A DNA stretch of 57,985 nucleotides from Solirubrobacter deserti (lineage in GTDB: Bacteria; Actinomycetota; Thermoleophilia; Solirubrobacterales; Solirubrobacteraceae): positions 1 through 57,985 of the forward strand of contig NZ_JAPCID010000051.1 of assembly GCF_027587175.1 (NCBI RefSeq), in the 5' to 3' direction. This document shows positions 8,718 to 22,077 of this stretch, in pieces. Numbering within the stretch: position 1 is the first letter of the stretch; each line of letters opens with the position of its first letter. Both the position numbers and the translations under genes were made by a program. Below the pieces are notes generated by a model. It saw only the letters and a program-made list of their open reading frames with translations. It had not been told where the DNA came from and ran no database searches.

Positions 8718-10085
8718 ATGGCGAATGCTGTGACCCGTCTTCCTCACGCGATCTTCGCCTGCCTGTTCGCGGGGCTCGCGGTCTTCGCCCTCACCGGCGA
8801 CCTGGTCGTCCGCGACGCCGTCCAGCTGGTCGCGATCGCGCTGATGGCGGTGCAGGCCGTGCGCCGCCCGGACGCGCGGGTCGCGTGGCTGTTGCTGACG
8901 GTCGCGAACACCAGCTGGGCGATCGGCGACCTCGATCCCGAGCGCCTGAACGCGTGCTTCCTCGTGTCCTTCGGCTTCGCGCAGGCGGGCCTGGTGACGC
9001 TCGCCGCGACCCAGATCCGCAGCCGCTGGCTCGCGCTGGACGGCGTCATCGCCGGCCTCACGGCCGCCGCGATCCTGACCGCCTACGTCAGCGACTCACT
9101 CGTCGGGCTCGGGCTGCGCGTGCCGGCCACCGCGCTCGCCGGCGACGCCATGATCGTCACGACGATCCTGCTCGCGTTCGCCGTCAACGGCTGGCGGCCC
9201 GCGCGCGCCTGGTGGATCATCGCCGTCGGCGAGACGTTCCTGGTGGTCAACGACCTCACGCTCACGAACCCGCTCGCGCCGGCGCGGACCACGCTGCTGC
9301 TGTGGGCCGCGGCGCTGGTGCTCACGTCCTACGCCGTCTTCTTTCCGTCAGCCCCGCGCGGCCAGCGCGTCGGTGGCGTGGTCGCCGCGGCCGTGCCCGT
9401 CACGGGCGGCGCGGTCTGCGTCGCGCTGCTCATGCACGCCGCGCTCACCGGCGGGAGCCCGGTCACGGTGTGGCTGGCGGGCGCGGCGCTGTTCGTCGGT
9501 CTCCTCCGCACCGGGTTCCTGCTGCGCGAGAACCAGCGGCTCGTGCGCAGCGCGCGCGAGGAGGCCGTCACCGACAAGCTCACCGGGCTGCCGAACCGGC
9601 GCGCGCTGACCGATGACCTGGACGCCGCCATCGCCGCGCGCACGCCGCACACGCTCGCGTTCTTCGACCTCGACGGGTTCAAGGAGTACAACGACGCCTT
9701 CGGCCACGCGGCCGGTGACGCGCTGCTGCAGCGGCTCGCGCCCAAGCTCGCCGGCGTCGGTCGCGCCTACCGGCTCGGCGGCGACGAGTTCTGCCTGCTG
9801 ACCGACGAGGCGCCTGCGACGGCCCGCGCCGTCACGGCGCTGACCGAGGGCGACATCACGGCGTCACACGGCGTCGTGGCCATCCCGGGCGAGGCCGACA
9901 CCGCCGCCGACGCGCTCCGGCTCGCCGACGAGCGCATGTACGCGCGCAAGCGCCGCCGGCGCGCCGGGCAGGCCGACGCGCTCATGCGGATGCTGGCCGA
10001 GCACGGCATGGACGCCGAACGCGCTGCGCAGCTCGCGGGCGAGTTCGGGCGCCGCTCGCTCAGCGCGGCTTCCGGCGCGCGCTGA
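8718..10085 (+). CDS. membrane-bound diguanylate cyclase (GGDEF)
   Basis: 455 aa. The first ~300 residues contain about eight to ten hydrophobic helices forming a membrane sensor domain I do not recognise by name. The C-terminal GGDEF domain starts at TDKLTGLPNRRAL, with the substrate Asp in FFDLDGFKEYND and an intact active-site RLGGDEF. The RxxD inhibitory site expected just before GGDEF is absent, so product feedback may be lacking. It should synthesise cyclic di-GMP at the inner membrane. The ATG at 8718 is chosen because the preceding frame is low-complexity. It converges with a small gene, overlapping by 26 bp. Confidence 0.86.
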   Translation: MANAVTRLPHAIFACLFAGLAVFALTGDLVVRDAVQLVAIALMAVQAVRRPDARVAWLLLTVANTSWAIGDLDPERLNACFLVSFGFAQAGLVTLAATQIRSRWLALDGVIAGLTAAAILTAYVSDSLVGLGLRVPATALAGDAMIVTTILLAFAVNGWRPARAWWIIAVGETFLVVNDLTLTNPLAPARTTLLLWAAALVLTSYAVFFPSAPRGQRVGGVVAAAVPVTGGAVCVALLMHAALTGGSPVTVWLAGAALFVGLLRTGFLLRENQRLVRSAREEAVTDKLTGLPNRRALTDDLDAAIAARTPHTLAFFDLDGFKEYNDAFGHAAGDALLQRLAPKLAGVGRAYRLGGDEFCLLTDEAPATARAVTALTEGDITASHGVVAIPGEADTAADALRLADERMYARKRRRRAGQADALMRMLAEHGMDAERAAQLAGEFGRRSLSAASGAR

Positions 10086-10212
10086 GCTGGCGCTGCACCT
10101 GGGCGATCTGCTTGCGGCCCTGCGGGCTGCGGGCGTAGGACATGGCGCGGTTCATGGCCCGGCGCCCCTGAGGCGTGCGGGCGAACTTCATCAGGGTGTT
10201 CAGCAACGGCAT
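10060..10212 (-). CDS. small conserved-looking basic protein, function unknown
   Basis: 50 aa, starting MPLLNTLMKFARTPQG and containing two similar segments (ARTPQGRRAMNRAM and ARSPQGRKQIAQV), so it is an internal duplication of about 20 residues. The ATG is preceded at a good distance by GGAG. It is strongly basic, which suggests binding to nucleic acid or an acidic partner; this is inference. It overlaps the 3' end of the diguanylate cyclase by 26 bp on the other strand. No function is recognised. Confidence 0.6.
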   Translation of the reverse strand: MPLLNTLMKFARTPQGRRAMNRAMSYARSPQGRKQIAQVQRQLSARRKPR

Positions 10213-10279
10213 GTCTCCAGGCTGCCCAAATCGCATGAAGGCCAGCCAAAGCCGAATCGCCCAGGGGCCCTGCGGCAAA

Positions 10280-10313
10280 CCTTGACACAACTCTGTCAAG
10301 GTCTCGCTACACT
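10280..10313 (+). promoter_or_regulatory. MerR-type promoter with perfect dyad for merR-ahcY
   Basis: A perfect 8-bp inverted repeat, CCTTGACA (10280-10287) and TGTCAAGG (10294-10301), with a 6-nt spacer. The left arm contains a consensus -35 (TTGACA, 10282-10287). A -10 (TACACT, 10308-10313) follows at a 20-bp spacing, the stretched spacing known for MerR-activated promoters. The predicted transcript start falls on or next to the GTG start at 10322, so the mRNA is probably leaderless. Confidence 0.6.
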
Positions 10314-10321
10314 GGCCCGCA

Positions 10322-10704
10322 GTGGACGCGCTCACGATCAACGAAGCGGCTGAGACCACGGGCTGGAGCCCGCGGATGCTTCGCTACGTCGAGCGCGTCG
10401 GGCTCCTGGAGCCCACCCGCTCGGCCGCGGGCTACCGGCTGTACGGCCCGGCCGAGCTGCAGCGTCTGCGCACGCTGCGCGAGCTGCTGGACGAACACGC
10501 CATCGGGCTCTCCGATCTGGCGTTCGCCTTGCGGCTGCGCCGCGACGACGAGCTCCGCCAGGCCACGGACGCCTGGCTGGAGAGCGAGGCCCAGCGCCCG
10601 GACGACGTCGCGTCGTCCGACTGGCTGCGCTTCGAGCAGGAGAAGCACGAGAAGCTGCTCGCCGCGCTGGCGCGCCGCATCGAAACCCCCACCCCGGAGA
10701 CCGT

Positions 10705-10708
<4 letters not shown>
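10322..10708 (+). CDS. MerR-family transcriptional regulator
   Basis: 128 aa. N-terminal winged HTH typical of Mer[22 protein letters not shown] followed by [15 protein letters not shown], then an HTH-dimerisation helix. There is no metal-binding Cys cluster, so the effector is not a thiol-bound metal. The stop overlaps the ahcY ATG as ATGA, so regulator and enzyme are co-translated. The promoter directly upstream carries a dyad inside a 20-bp-spaced promoter, suggesting self-regulation of the whole operon. The effector might be S-adenosylhomocysteine, adenosine or homocysteine; that is speculation from context. Confidence 0.85.
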
Positions 10709-12126
<1,418 letters not shown>

Positions 12127-12139
12127 GCCTTCAGGGCTA

Positions 12140-13318
12140 TTGCGTATCGACTGGGCGGACGGGCAGATGCCCGTCCTCCGGTCGATCCGTGAGCGGTTCG
12201 CCCGCGAGAAGCCCCTGGACGGGCTGACCGTGGGTCTGTGCCTGCACATCACGTCCGAGACGGGCGTGCTGGTGCGGGCACTGAAGGCGGGCGGGGCGGA
12301 CGTGGTGCTGGCCGCGTCGAACCCCTATGCGACGCAGCACGACGTCGCCGCCGCCCTGCGCGACTCCGCCGACGTTCACGCCGGGCCGCCGGAGGCCTGG
12401 GCCGAGGACGTGGCGTCCGTGGCCGCGCGGGCCCCGCGGATCGTCCTCGACGACGGCGCGGACCTGCTGTCGGCGCTGCACGCCGTCCCCCAGCTGCTCG
12501 AGGGGATGCTGGGCGGGACCGAAGAGACCACCACCGGTCTCGCGCGGCTGCGCGCGATGAACCTCACCGTCCCGGTCTTCGCGGTCAACGAGGCGCGCGC
12601 CGAGAAGGCGCTCAACGATCGCTTCGGCACGGGCCAGTCCGTGATGGACGGCATCCTGCGCACGACGAACATCCTGCTGGCCGGGCAGACCGTCGTCGTG
12701 CTGGGCTACGGCTGGACGGGGCGGGGTGTGGCCTTGGCCGCGCACGGCCTGGGCGCGACCGTGATCGTGTGCGAGGTCGACCCGCTGCGCGCCCTGGAGG
12801 CGCGCATGGAGGGCTTCGCCGTCATGCCCGCGCTGGACGCCGCTGCGCGCGGGGACGTCTTCATCACCGTGACGGGCGGCCAGGACGTCCTGCGCGGCGA
12901 GCACTTCGCGGTGATGAAGGACGGCGCCGTGCTCGCCAACGCGGGGCACTTCGACGTCGAGATCTCGCTGCCCGATCTGCGCGAAGCGGCGGTGTCGGTG
13001 CGGGACGTGCTGCCGCTGGTGCAGCAGTACGACCTCGGCGGGCGGCGGCTGAACCTGCTGGCCGGCGGCCGGGTCGTGAACCTCGCCGCCGCCGAGGGGC
13101 ACCCGGCGGCAGTCATGGACGTCTCCTTCGCGCTGCAGGCGCTGGCCGCCGAGGCGCTGGCGCGCGGCTCGTTCGAACCGGGCGTGCATCAGGTCCCGGA
13201 CGCCATCGAGCGCGAGGTCGCCGCGTTGAAGCTGGCGGCGCTGGGCGTCGAGATCGACGAGCTGACGCCCGAGCAGGCCGCCTACCGGTCGCTCACATCG
13301 CCACCGCTCGGCCGCTGA
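12140..13318 (+). CDS. divergent short-form adenosylhomocysteinase paralogue
   Basis: 392 aa, resembling the shorter SAH/S-inosylhomocysteine hydrolases of archaea and thermophiles: no 40-residue insertion and no C-terminal KPDHYRY. Conserved: RIDWADGQMPVL, VLDDGAD, GGTEETTTGLARL and the NAD motif VVLGYGWTGRG. The catalytic segment reads VNEARAEKALNDRFG where the family has VNDxxTKxxFDNRYG. Aligned without gaps, Lys becomes Glu and the catalytic Asp becomes Asn, with Lys and Asp each one residue later. Activity or substrate may therefore differ. The TTG start at 12140 is chosen because the conserved IDWA...MPVL segment begins there; ATG 12167 would cut it. It follows ahcY in the same operon and converges with phzF (26-bp overlap). 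Confidence 0.82.
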   Translation: MRIDWADGQMPVLRSIRERFAREKPLDGLTVGLCLHITSETGVLVRALKAGGADVVLAASNPYATQHDVAAALRDSADVHAGPPEAWAEDVASVAARAPRIVLDDGADLLSALHAVPQLLEGMLGGTEETTTGLARLRAMNLTVPVFAVNEARAEKALNDRFGTGQSVMDGILRTTNILLAGQTVVVLGYGWTGRGVALAAHGLGATVIVCEVDPLRALEARMEGFAVMPALDAAARGDVFITVTGGQDVLRGEHFAVMKDGAVLANAGHFDVEISLPDLREAAVSVRDVLPLVQQYDLGGRRLNLLAGGRVVNLAAAEGHPAAVMDVSFALQALAAEALARGSFEPGVHQVPDAIEREVAALKLAALGVEIDELTPEQAAYRSLTSPPLGR

Positions 13319-14126
13319 CGCGGATCTCCGGCTCGGTGCCGATGGTGATCGTCAGCAGGCTCGGGCGGCCCATGTCGACGCCCTGGTGGACGGTCACCGT
13401 CGCGGGCGCTTCGATGTTGCCCGTCTCGCGCAGGTAGTTGCCGAACGCGGCCGCCGCCGCGCCGGTCGCCGGGTCCTCGACGACCCCGCCGATCGGGAAC
13501 GGGTTGCGCGCGTGGAAGGTGGTCGCGTCCTCGCGGTGGACGAGGTCGACCGTGATCAGGTCGAGGTCGAGCATCAGCTGCTTGAGGGCCTCGAAGTCGT
13601 AGTCGAGGTCGGCGAGGCGCTCGCGGGTCTTGGCCGCCAGGACGAGGTGGCGGGCGCCGGCGTAGGCGATCTTCGGCGGCAGCGCCGGGTCGAGCTCGCG
13701 CTTGTCCCAGCCGAGGGCGTCGAGCGCGGTGCCCAGCACGTCCTCGGGGACGTCTTCGGTGTGGGGCTTCACGCTCGTCAGCGTGGCGGTGATGGCGCCG
13801 TCGGTGCCTTCGGTGTGCACGGGGATGGTGCCCGCCTGGGTGTGGAAGACGAGCGTGCCCGTGCCGTCGCGGTCGGCGAGCGCGACGCCGGTCGCGATCG
13901 TCGCGTGCCCGCAGAACGGGACCTCGGCCTCGGGGGCGAAGTAGCGCACGTCGTACTCATTGGGGGTGTCGCGTGCAACCACGAAGGCGGTCTCGCTGTA
14001 GCCCAGATCGGCCGCGATCTTGAGCATCTGGGTCTCGTCGAGCCCGCGCGCGTCGAGCACGACGCCGGCGGGGTTTCCGCCCTCCGGGGTGTCGGTGAAG
14101 GCGGCATAGCTCAGGATCGCGGTCAT
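13293..14126 (-). CDS. PhzF-family isomerase/epimerase-like protein
   Basis: 277 aa, two-lobed PhzF/diaminopimelate-epimerase-like fold. Family motifs: GGNPAGVVL near the N-terminus, the catalytic Glu in LGYSETAFV, FCGHATIATG, and the C-terminal EDPATGAAAAAFGNYL. These proteins catalyse isomerisation by proton transfer; most members outside phenazine clusters have unknown substrates and no phenazine genes are visible here. Its 3' end overlaps the ahcY paralogue on the other strand. Confidence 0.87.
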   Translation of the reverse strand: MTAILSYAAFTDTPEGGNPAGVVLDARGLDETQMLKIAADLGYSETAFVVARDTPNEYDVRYFAPEAEVPFCGHATIATGVALADRDGTGTLVFHTQAGTIPVHTEGTDGAITATLTSVKPHTEDVPEDVLGTALDALGWDKRELDPALPPKIAYAGARHLVLAAKTRERLADLDYDFEALKQLMLDLDLITVDLVHREDATTFHARNPFPIGGVVEDPATGAAAAAFGNYLRETGNIEAPATVTVHQGVDMGRPSLLTITIGTEPEIRVSGRAVAM

Positions 14127-14216
14127 GCGGTCGATCGTGGCAGCGCGGTGATCGCCGTTCGGTACGGCTGGCTCGTCATCACGAATCTGTAACCGCCGGC
14201 CAACGTTCGGTTATGT

Positions 14217-14239
14217 CTTGTTGAACGACGGTCAACAAG
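14217..14239 (+). promoter_or_regulatory. inverted repeat overlapping the ribosome site of the CDP-alcohol transferase gene
   Basis: Perfect 8-bp arms CTTGTTGA (14217-14224) and TCAACAAG (14232-14239) with a 7-nt spacer. The right arm runs directly into AAGGAG, the ribosome site for the ATG at 14250. A -10-like TATGTC lies at 14212. It looks like an operator for a dimeric repressor or an RNA hairpin that hides the ribosome site; the sequence cannot distinguish these. Confidence 0.45.
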
Positions 14240-14249
14240 GAGAGATTCG

Positions 14250-14888
14250 ATGCAGGACCGCGAGACGACATTCCTCTTGGCCCGGCCCGAGCGGTGGCTG
14301 CTGCGGGCGATCGCTCGGCGGCTGCCCGGCTTCGTGCGGCCGGACCATCTCACCGTGCTGGCGCTGGCGGCGGCGGTCGCCTTCGCCGTCGCTGCGGCCA
14401 CCGGCCACTTCTGGACGGCCGCGGCGCTGCTGGTCGTGCACTGGTTCGGCGACTCGCTGGACGGGACGCTCGCGCGCGTGCGCCGCGCCGAGCGACCGCG
14501 CTACGGCTACTACGTCGACCACCTCGCGGACGCGTTCGCGACGGTCGCGGTCGGCCTCGGCCTCGGGCTGTCGACGTCGATGCATCTGTGGGCCGGCCTG
14601 GTGCTCGTGATCGTCTACCTGGCGCTGTCGATCAACTCGTACCTGGAGACGCACGCGTTCGGGCGCTTCTCGCTCGGCTATGGGCGGCTCGGGCCGACCG
14701 AGGCGCGGATCGCATTGATCGCGCTCCTGAGCGCCGTCGCGCTGGGCGCTGAGGTCTCGTGGCTCGGGCTGACGCTGCTCGACCTGGTCGCGCTCGGCGG
14801 CGCGGCCGTCATGGGCCTCGCGCTGCTCGCGCGCGCGTGCTCGAACCTGAAGGCGCTCGCCGCGCGCGAGCCCTACACGGTGCCGTAG
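14250..14888 (+). CDS. CDP-alcohol phosphatidyltransferase family membrane protein
   Basis: 212 aa with about six membrane helices. The signature D-x2-DG-x2-AR-x8-9-G-x3-D-x3-D is complete in GDSLDGTLARVRRAERPRYG followed by YYVDHLAD. These enzymes join CDP-diacylglycerol (or another CDP-alcohol) to an alcohol acceptor in phospholipid synthesis. Nothing fixes the acceptor. A strong ribosome site (AAGGAGAG) precedes the ATG. The gene converges with ctaG, overlapping by 16 bp. Confidence 0.85.
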   Translation: MQDRETTFLLARPERWLLRAIARRLPGFVRPDHLTVLALAAAVAFAVAAATGHFWTAAALLVVHWFGDSLDGTLARVRRAERPRYGYYVDHLADAFATVAVGLGLGLSTSMHLWAGLVLVIVYLALSINSYLETHAFGRFSLGYGRLGPTEARIALIALLSAVALGAEVSWLGLTLLDLVALGGAAVMGLALLARACSNLKALAAREPYTVP

Positions 14889-15709
14889 CGCTCGTCGCGC
14901 TCGTCGGCCTCGTCCGCCTCCGACAGCATGCGGATGAACAGGTACGCGAGCGCGACCCCCATCACCAGCGACTGCTCGAGGGCCATCAGCACGCCGGCCA
15001 CCTGCTGGTCCTCGAGCGCGGTCAGGCCCCAGCGGGTGCCTTCGAACCCGTAGATGTCGTAGAGCAGGCTCGGCGCGAAGCCCAGCAGGATGCCGAGGAA
15101 GCCGACCGCGATCTTCGTGATCGCCATGTACAGCACCGGGCCGATCCCGCCCAGGCGCAGCCGCGAGCGGATCGGCGACAGCAGGTGCCACCAGTACAGC
15201 GCACCCGCGGCGGCGAACGTGAGGTGCTCGAGCGTGTGGATGAAGCTGTTGGAGAGCGCGGCCTCGTACATGAACGGGATGTGCCAGATCCACATCGCGC
15301 CCGCGTAGGCGATCACGCCGAACCACGGGTGCCCGAACGGGCCCGCCTTGCGCTCGAGCGTGTGGATGCGGCGCGTGACCGGGCGCAGGATGTGCTTCGT
15401 GAGCGCGACCGTGAGGCAGATCGGCACCAGGTCGGCGAGGATCAGGTGCTGGACCATGTGGAACGTTGCGAACTGCTCGCCGAGCCGGTCGATCGGCGAG
15501 ATCAGCGCGACGAACAGCAGCGCGATGCCGAGCAGCCACAGCGCCAAGCGCCCGTAGCCCGCCGCGCGCGGCCCGCCCTCCCGGCGCGACGTCCGCCACC
15601 GCGCGACATACACGTACACGTACGCCGCGAGCGCGATGAGGATGATCGGCGCGAAGTTCCAGCCGGCATCGACCGGCTCGGCCTGCCCGAACAGAGTTGG
15701 CACGAACAC
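14873..15709 (-). CDS. ctaG: CtaG-type cytochrome c oxidase assembly factor
   Basis: About 278 aa with seven hydrophobic segments. Motifs typical of the caa3_CtaG family: HMVQHLILADLVP, FGVIAYAGAMWIWHIPF, HTLEHLTFAAAGALYWW and LEDQQVAG, rich in membrane His residues that may handle copper. It is needed for assembly of caa3/aa3-type oxidase in Bacillus. The frame is open further upstream but that part is low-complexity; GTG at 15707-15709 (or 15701-15703) just before PTLFGQAEP is the likely start. Charged C-terminal tail. Divergent from comF. Confidence 0.83.
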   Translation of the reverse strand: MFVPTLFGQAEPVDAGWNFAPIILIALAAYVYVYVARWRTSRREGGPRAAGYGRLALWLLGIALLFVALISPIDRLGEQFATFHMVQHLILADLVPICLTVALTKHILRPVTRRIHTLERKAGPFGHPWFGVIAYAGAMWIWHIPFMYEAALSNSFIHTLEHLTFAAAGALYWWHLLSPIRSRLRLGGIGPVLYMAITKIAVGFLGILLGFAPSLLYDIYGFEGTRWGLTALEDQQVAGVLMALEQSLVMGVALAYLFIRMLSEADEADERDERYGTV

Positions 15710-15773
15710 CGCGCAAAATTGTGACGAAGCCCGTGCTGACCCGTGACACGGTTGCCACGAACATGACCCGACG

Positions 15774-16451
15774 ATGTCGTGGCTCGCGGAAATGGTCGCT
15801 CTGGTCGCGCCGCCGGGCTGCCCTGCGTGCCGGCGCGCGCTGGCCCGCGCCGAGGAGCGCCTGTGCGCGACGTGCACCCGCGCGCTGCCCTGGCTCGCGC
15901 CCGGTTGCCCGCGCTGCGCGCTCCCGCGCCATCGCGGCACGGACTGCCCGGCCGCGGCGGCGTCCTTCTCGCGCGCCTGGGCGCCGCTCGCCTACCAGGG
16001 CGTGGCGCGCCGGCTCGTCGCGGCGTTGAAGTTCCGCGCGGCCCTGCCGGTCGCGGACCTGATGGCGGCGCAGATGGCCGCGAACCTCCCCGCGGCCCTG
16101 CGCGGCCTGGACGTGGCGCTCGTGCCCGTGCCGCCCCAGCCCGCGCGGCGCCGCTCACGCGGCTTCGATCCAGCGGGCGTCCTGACGGCCGCGCTCGCAC
16201 GCCGGCTGACGCTGCCGGTCGCGCCGTGCCTGGTGCGCGAGGACCGCGCGGAGCGCCAGGTCGGCGCGAGCGTCCGCACGCGCCGGGCCGAGAACCGCAT
16301 CCTCGTGCGCGTGCGCGCCTCGCCGCCACCGCGCGTCGTGCTCGTCGACGACGTCCACACGACCGGCGCGACGCTGGACGCGTGCGCCCGCGCGCTCGTG
16401 GCCGACGGCGTGCTGGTGGTGGCCGCGCTCAGCTACGCGCGCACGCTGTGA
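15774..16451 (+). CDS. comF: ComF-family phosphoribosyltransferase-like protein
   Basis: 225 aa. N-terminal zinc-ribbon-like Cys pairs (GCPAC, LCATC, GCPRC), then the middle region with ALKFRAALPVAD and PVPPQPARRRSRGF, and the C-terminal PRPP-type motif VVLVDDVHTTGATLDA. In naturally competent bacteria ComF helps DNA cross into the cytoplasm and acts with ComFA; here no comFA is adjacent. A separate ComEC-like metallo-hydrolase occurs at 28.7 kb. Start ATG 15774 sits just before the first helix. Confidence 0.88.
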   Translation: MSWLAEMVALVAPPGCPACRRALARAEERLCATCTRALPWLAPGCPRCALPRHRGTDCPAAAASFSRAWAPLAYQGVARRLVAALKFRAALPVADLMAAQMAANLPAALRGLDVALVPVPPQPARRRSRGFDPAGVLTAALARRLTLPVAPCLVREDRAERQVGASVRTRRAENRILVRVRASPPPRVVLVDDVHTTGATLDACARALVADGVLVVAALSYARTL

Positions 16452-16463
16452 GGCGCGCGGGGC

Positions 16464-17705
16464 CTACGCGATCGCGCGGCCGGTCTCGTCGGCCCACTCG
16501 AGCGCGGCGCGGTAGGCGCCGGCCATCGTGGGGCGGGAGTCGGTCGAGGGCAGCGTCGGGAACTCGCCGCGCTCGTAGGAGGCGACCGCGGCCAGCAGCT
16601 CGCCCTTCGGGCCTTCGTGGCGCAGCAGGGCGGCCTGGATCTCCTCGGTGAACGGGAGCGACTCCAGCACGTCCGCCATCGGCATGTCCAGCAGCGCGTC
16701 GGCGACCGAGAACAGGCCGATCGTGAAGAGCATCTCGCGCTCCTCGTTGCTGGACTGGCCGGCGAGGATCTCGCACATGTGCGCGCGGCGCAGACCCAGG
16801 GCGATCAGCTCGTCCGGCGTGTCCGGGATCGAGGCGAGGACCATCACGGTCGCCCACCGGGAGACCGTGCGCACGCCGAGCAGCGACAGCGCCTCGTGCA
16901 CGGACGACACGTTGCGCGGCAAGGAGAAGAACGCGCTGTTGACGTAGCGCAGCAACTTCAGTGACAGTCCGACATCGGACGAGATGATCCGCTCGAGGTC
17001 CTCGAACGACACGTCGCCCGTGGACAGCTCGGCGAGCCGGCGCAGCGCGCCCAACCCCGCGGTGGCCACGCCGCGGTGCTTGAAGGTGCGCGGCTGGGCG
17101 AAGTACTCGCCCTGGAAGTAGGTGAAGCCGAGCGCCTTACAGCGCTCGAAGGCGGCGTAGTCGCCGACTTCGGTCGCGACCAGCAGCGCGCCCTGCATCC
17201 TGGGGATGCGCAGCACGCGCGGCAGCTCGTCGACCGACAGCCGCGACACGTCGACGCGCACGATCGAGCACAGCGACATGAGCTCCTCGACGTTGGTCGT
17301 CATGTCGCCCTCCCACTCGTCCAGGGCGATCGTGTAGCCCTGGCGGGACAGGCGCTGCAGGATCTGCAACAGGTCGTCGCGCGCGTGATACGCCTTGACC
17401 TGCAGCACCGCACGGTCGGGGCGCACCGGCGGCGGGCCGATCTCGACCAGGAAGTTACGGGCGATCGTGACCCACGCGGGGTGGCGGCCGGCGAGCGTCT
17501 CCAGGCCGATGTCGCCGAAGGCCTCGACGAGCAGGGCGGACGTGGCCTTCGCGTCCATCGACGGGTCGCCGAGGTCGATCGAACCGCCGAAACGCAGCTC
17601 ATAGCCCACGACGACGTTGCGTGCATCGGCGATGGGATGGCGGACGACGGCTACTTCTTGGCGGCCGGCCCGTCCGGAGGCGTCGGCTGGCACGGAGATG
17701 GCCAC
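16464..17705 (-). CDS. degenerate EAL plus HDOD signalling protein (YuxH type)
   Basis: 413 aa. N-terminal EAL-like fold (~20-200) in which the EAL tripeptide is replaced (VVGYELRFGG) and later acidic residues are only partly kept (IALDEWEG, VRVDVSR), so c-di-GMP hydrolysis is unlikely. C-terminal HDOD domain (~210-410) with LERIISSDVGLSLKLLRYVNSAFF, typical of this non-catalytic HD-related output domain. Members of this architecture act as protein-interaction hubs in signalling and motility. GTG start; ribosome site weak. Divergent from hpf. Confidence 0.82.
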   Translation of the reverse strand: MAISVPADASGRAGRQEVAVVRHPIADARNVVVGYELRFGGSIDLGDPSMDAKATSALLVEAFGDIGLETLAGRHPAWVTIARNFLVEIGPPPVRPDRAVLQVKAYHARDDLLQILQRLSRQGYTIALDEWEGDMTTNVEELMSLCSIVRVDVSRLSVDELPRVLRIPRMQGALLVATEVGDYAAFERCKALGFTYFQGEYFAQPRTFKHRGVATAGLGALRRLAELSTGDVSFEDLERIISSDVGLSLKLLRYVNSAFFSLPRNVSSVHEALSLLGVRTVSRWATVMVLASIPDTPDELIALGLRRAHMCEILAGQSSNEEREMLFTIGLFSVADALLDMPMADVLESLPFTEEIQAALLRHEGPKGELLAAVASYERGEFPTLPSTDSRPTMAGAYRAALEWADETGRAIA

Positions 17706-17784
17706 AAGCTACATGGTCGGCCGCATGCGCCTCGGGCTTGAGGGGGTATGGTTCACAAGAAGTTGACCCCGACAGAGGAGTCCC

Positions 17785-18144
17785 ATGCAAATCGAGGTTA
17801 AGGGACGCAACCTTCAGGTCACGGACGAGCTCAGGGAGTACGCCGAGAAGCGATTCGCGAAGATCGCCAAGCAGGTGTCCGACCTGGCCGAGCTCGATCT
17901 CGAGGTGGCCGACGAGAACGTCCCGGGCGACCCGATAGCGGCGGAGGTCGTACTCCGGCTCAAGGGCACGGAGTTGCGCGCCAAGGAGGTCTCCAAAGAC
18001 CCCAAGCACGCCGTGAACCTCGTCGCGGACAACTTGGAGCGCCAGGTCAAGCGCCACCGTGACAAACGCCGCGGCCGGCGCGAGTCGAGGGCCGCCGTGG
18101 ACTCCATGCGCACCGCTGACACGGCCCTCGAAGAGGCGTCCTAA
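17785..18144 (+). CDS. hpf: ribosome hibernation-promoting factor, short form
   Basis: 119 aa. The N-terminal S30AE/RaiA fold is clear: MQIEVKGRNLQVTDEL...YAEKRFAKI and a late basic helix KHAVNLVADNLERQVKRHRDK that contacts 16S rRNA. The C-terminal dimerisation domain of long HPF is missing; only a short charged tail follows. GAGGAG precedes the ATG. It lies 54 bp upstream of secA, the same order as in Bacillus (yvyD-secA). Short HPF without a second domain would normally need a partner to form 100S ribosomes. Confidence 0.88.
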   Translation: MQIEVKGRNLQVTDELREYAEKRFAKIAKQVSDLAELDLEVADENVPGDPIAAEVVLRLKGTELRAKEVSKDPKHAVNLVADNLERQVKRHRDKRRGRRESRAAVDSMRTADTALEEAS

Positions 18145-18198
18145 AAGCGCGTAACCGCTTCATAGTCGGAGGGCGCCCGACCGCTAGGCTAGGGAGCT

Positions 18199-21057
<2,859 letters not shown>

Positions 21058-21222
21058 CGCCGCGTCGCTTGCGCGGCTGAACCACCGGGTCGGTCGCGCG
21101 CGCGCCGTTCAGGGTGTGTCGCATGAGGGCCTGGACGTTGATCGGGTACATGCGACGCAGTCTGTGCGCCGGCGAGCATAACTTCAAATAATCGTTCTTA
21201 CGTCGCGATAAGCTGCGCTTCT

Positions 21223-22077
21223 ATGGACCCGCGCCGCGTGCTGACGTTCCGGGCGGTCGCGCACGAGCGGTCGTTCAGTGCCGCCGCCCGCGCGTTGTCG
21301 CTGACCCAGCCGGCGGTGTCGCAGCAGGTGGCGGCGCTGGAGAAGGAGGTCGGCGCCCGGCTGCTGGATCGCGAGAACGCGATGGCGCTGACGGCGGCCG
21401 GCGAGGTCCTGCTCGCACACGCGGACGCGATCGCGGAACGCTTCGCGCTCGCCTCGCGCCAGCTGGGGGAGCTCACGGCGCCGGGCCGGCTGCGGATCGG
21501 CGCGTTCCCGAGCGCGCTGGCCGCGTTGGTGCCGCAAGCCGCGACCCGGATCGGACAGGTCACCTTGGAGGAGGGCTCGACGCCCGAGCTCGCGGAGCGC
21601 GTCCGCCGCGGCGAGCTTCATCTCGCGGTCGGCTTCCAGGACGCGGCGCAACCGCGGCGCGAGCACGACGGCGTCGAGCGGCTGGACCTCGTGCGCGAGT
21701 CGTTCGTCGCGGCGCTCCCGCCGGACCACCCGCTCGCGGCGCGCGAGGAGATCTCGCTCAGCGCGCTCGCCGACGAGCCGTGGGTCGCGCCCAGCGGCGA
21801 CAATCTGATCGCCCGGGCCTGCCGAGCCGCGGGCTTCGAGCCGCGCCTGGTGATGATCAGCCGCGACCCGCTCGCCAATCGCGCGCTCGTCACGCAGGGC
21901 ATGGCCGTGACGATCATGCCGCGGCTGCTCGCACGCGAGTTCACGGGCGTCGCGCTGCGCCCGCTCACCGACCCGCCGCAGCGCGACCTCTACGTGCTCC
22001 TGCCTCCCGGCGGGCGGCACCCGCTCGCCGAGGACGCCTATCGCGCGCTGCGCGAAGTAGCCTCCGAGCTGTCGTGA
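21223..22077 (+). CDS. LysR-family transcriptional regulator
   Basis: 284 aa. N-terminal [43 protein letters not shown]-terminal periplasmic-binding-like effector domain. The 165 bp upstream (21058-21222) include an unusually AT-rich stretch (about 21175-21215) likely to hold the promoter and LysR sites. The stop overlaps the purU GTG as GTGA, so regulator and enzyme are made together, unlike the usual divergent LysR arrangement. A role in one-carbon/formate control is inferred from that coupling. Confidence 0.86.
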   Translation: MDPRRVLTFRAVAHERSFSAAARALSLTQPAVSQQVAALEKEVGARLLDRENAMALTAAGEVLLAHADAIAERFALASRQLGELTAPGRLRIGAFPSALAALVPQAATRIGQVTLEEGSTPELAERVRRGELHLAVGFQDAAQPRREHDGVERLDLVRESFVAALPPDHPLAAREEISLSALADEPWVAPSGDNLIARACRAAGFEPRLVMISRDPLANRALVTQGMAVTIMPRLLAREFTGVALRPLTDPPQRDLYVLLPPGGRHPLAEDAYRALREVASELS

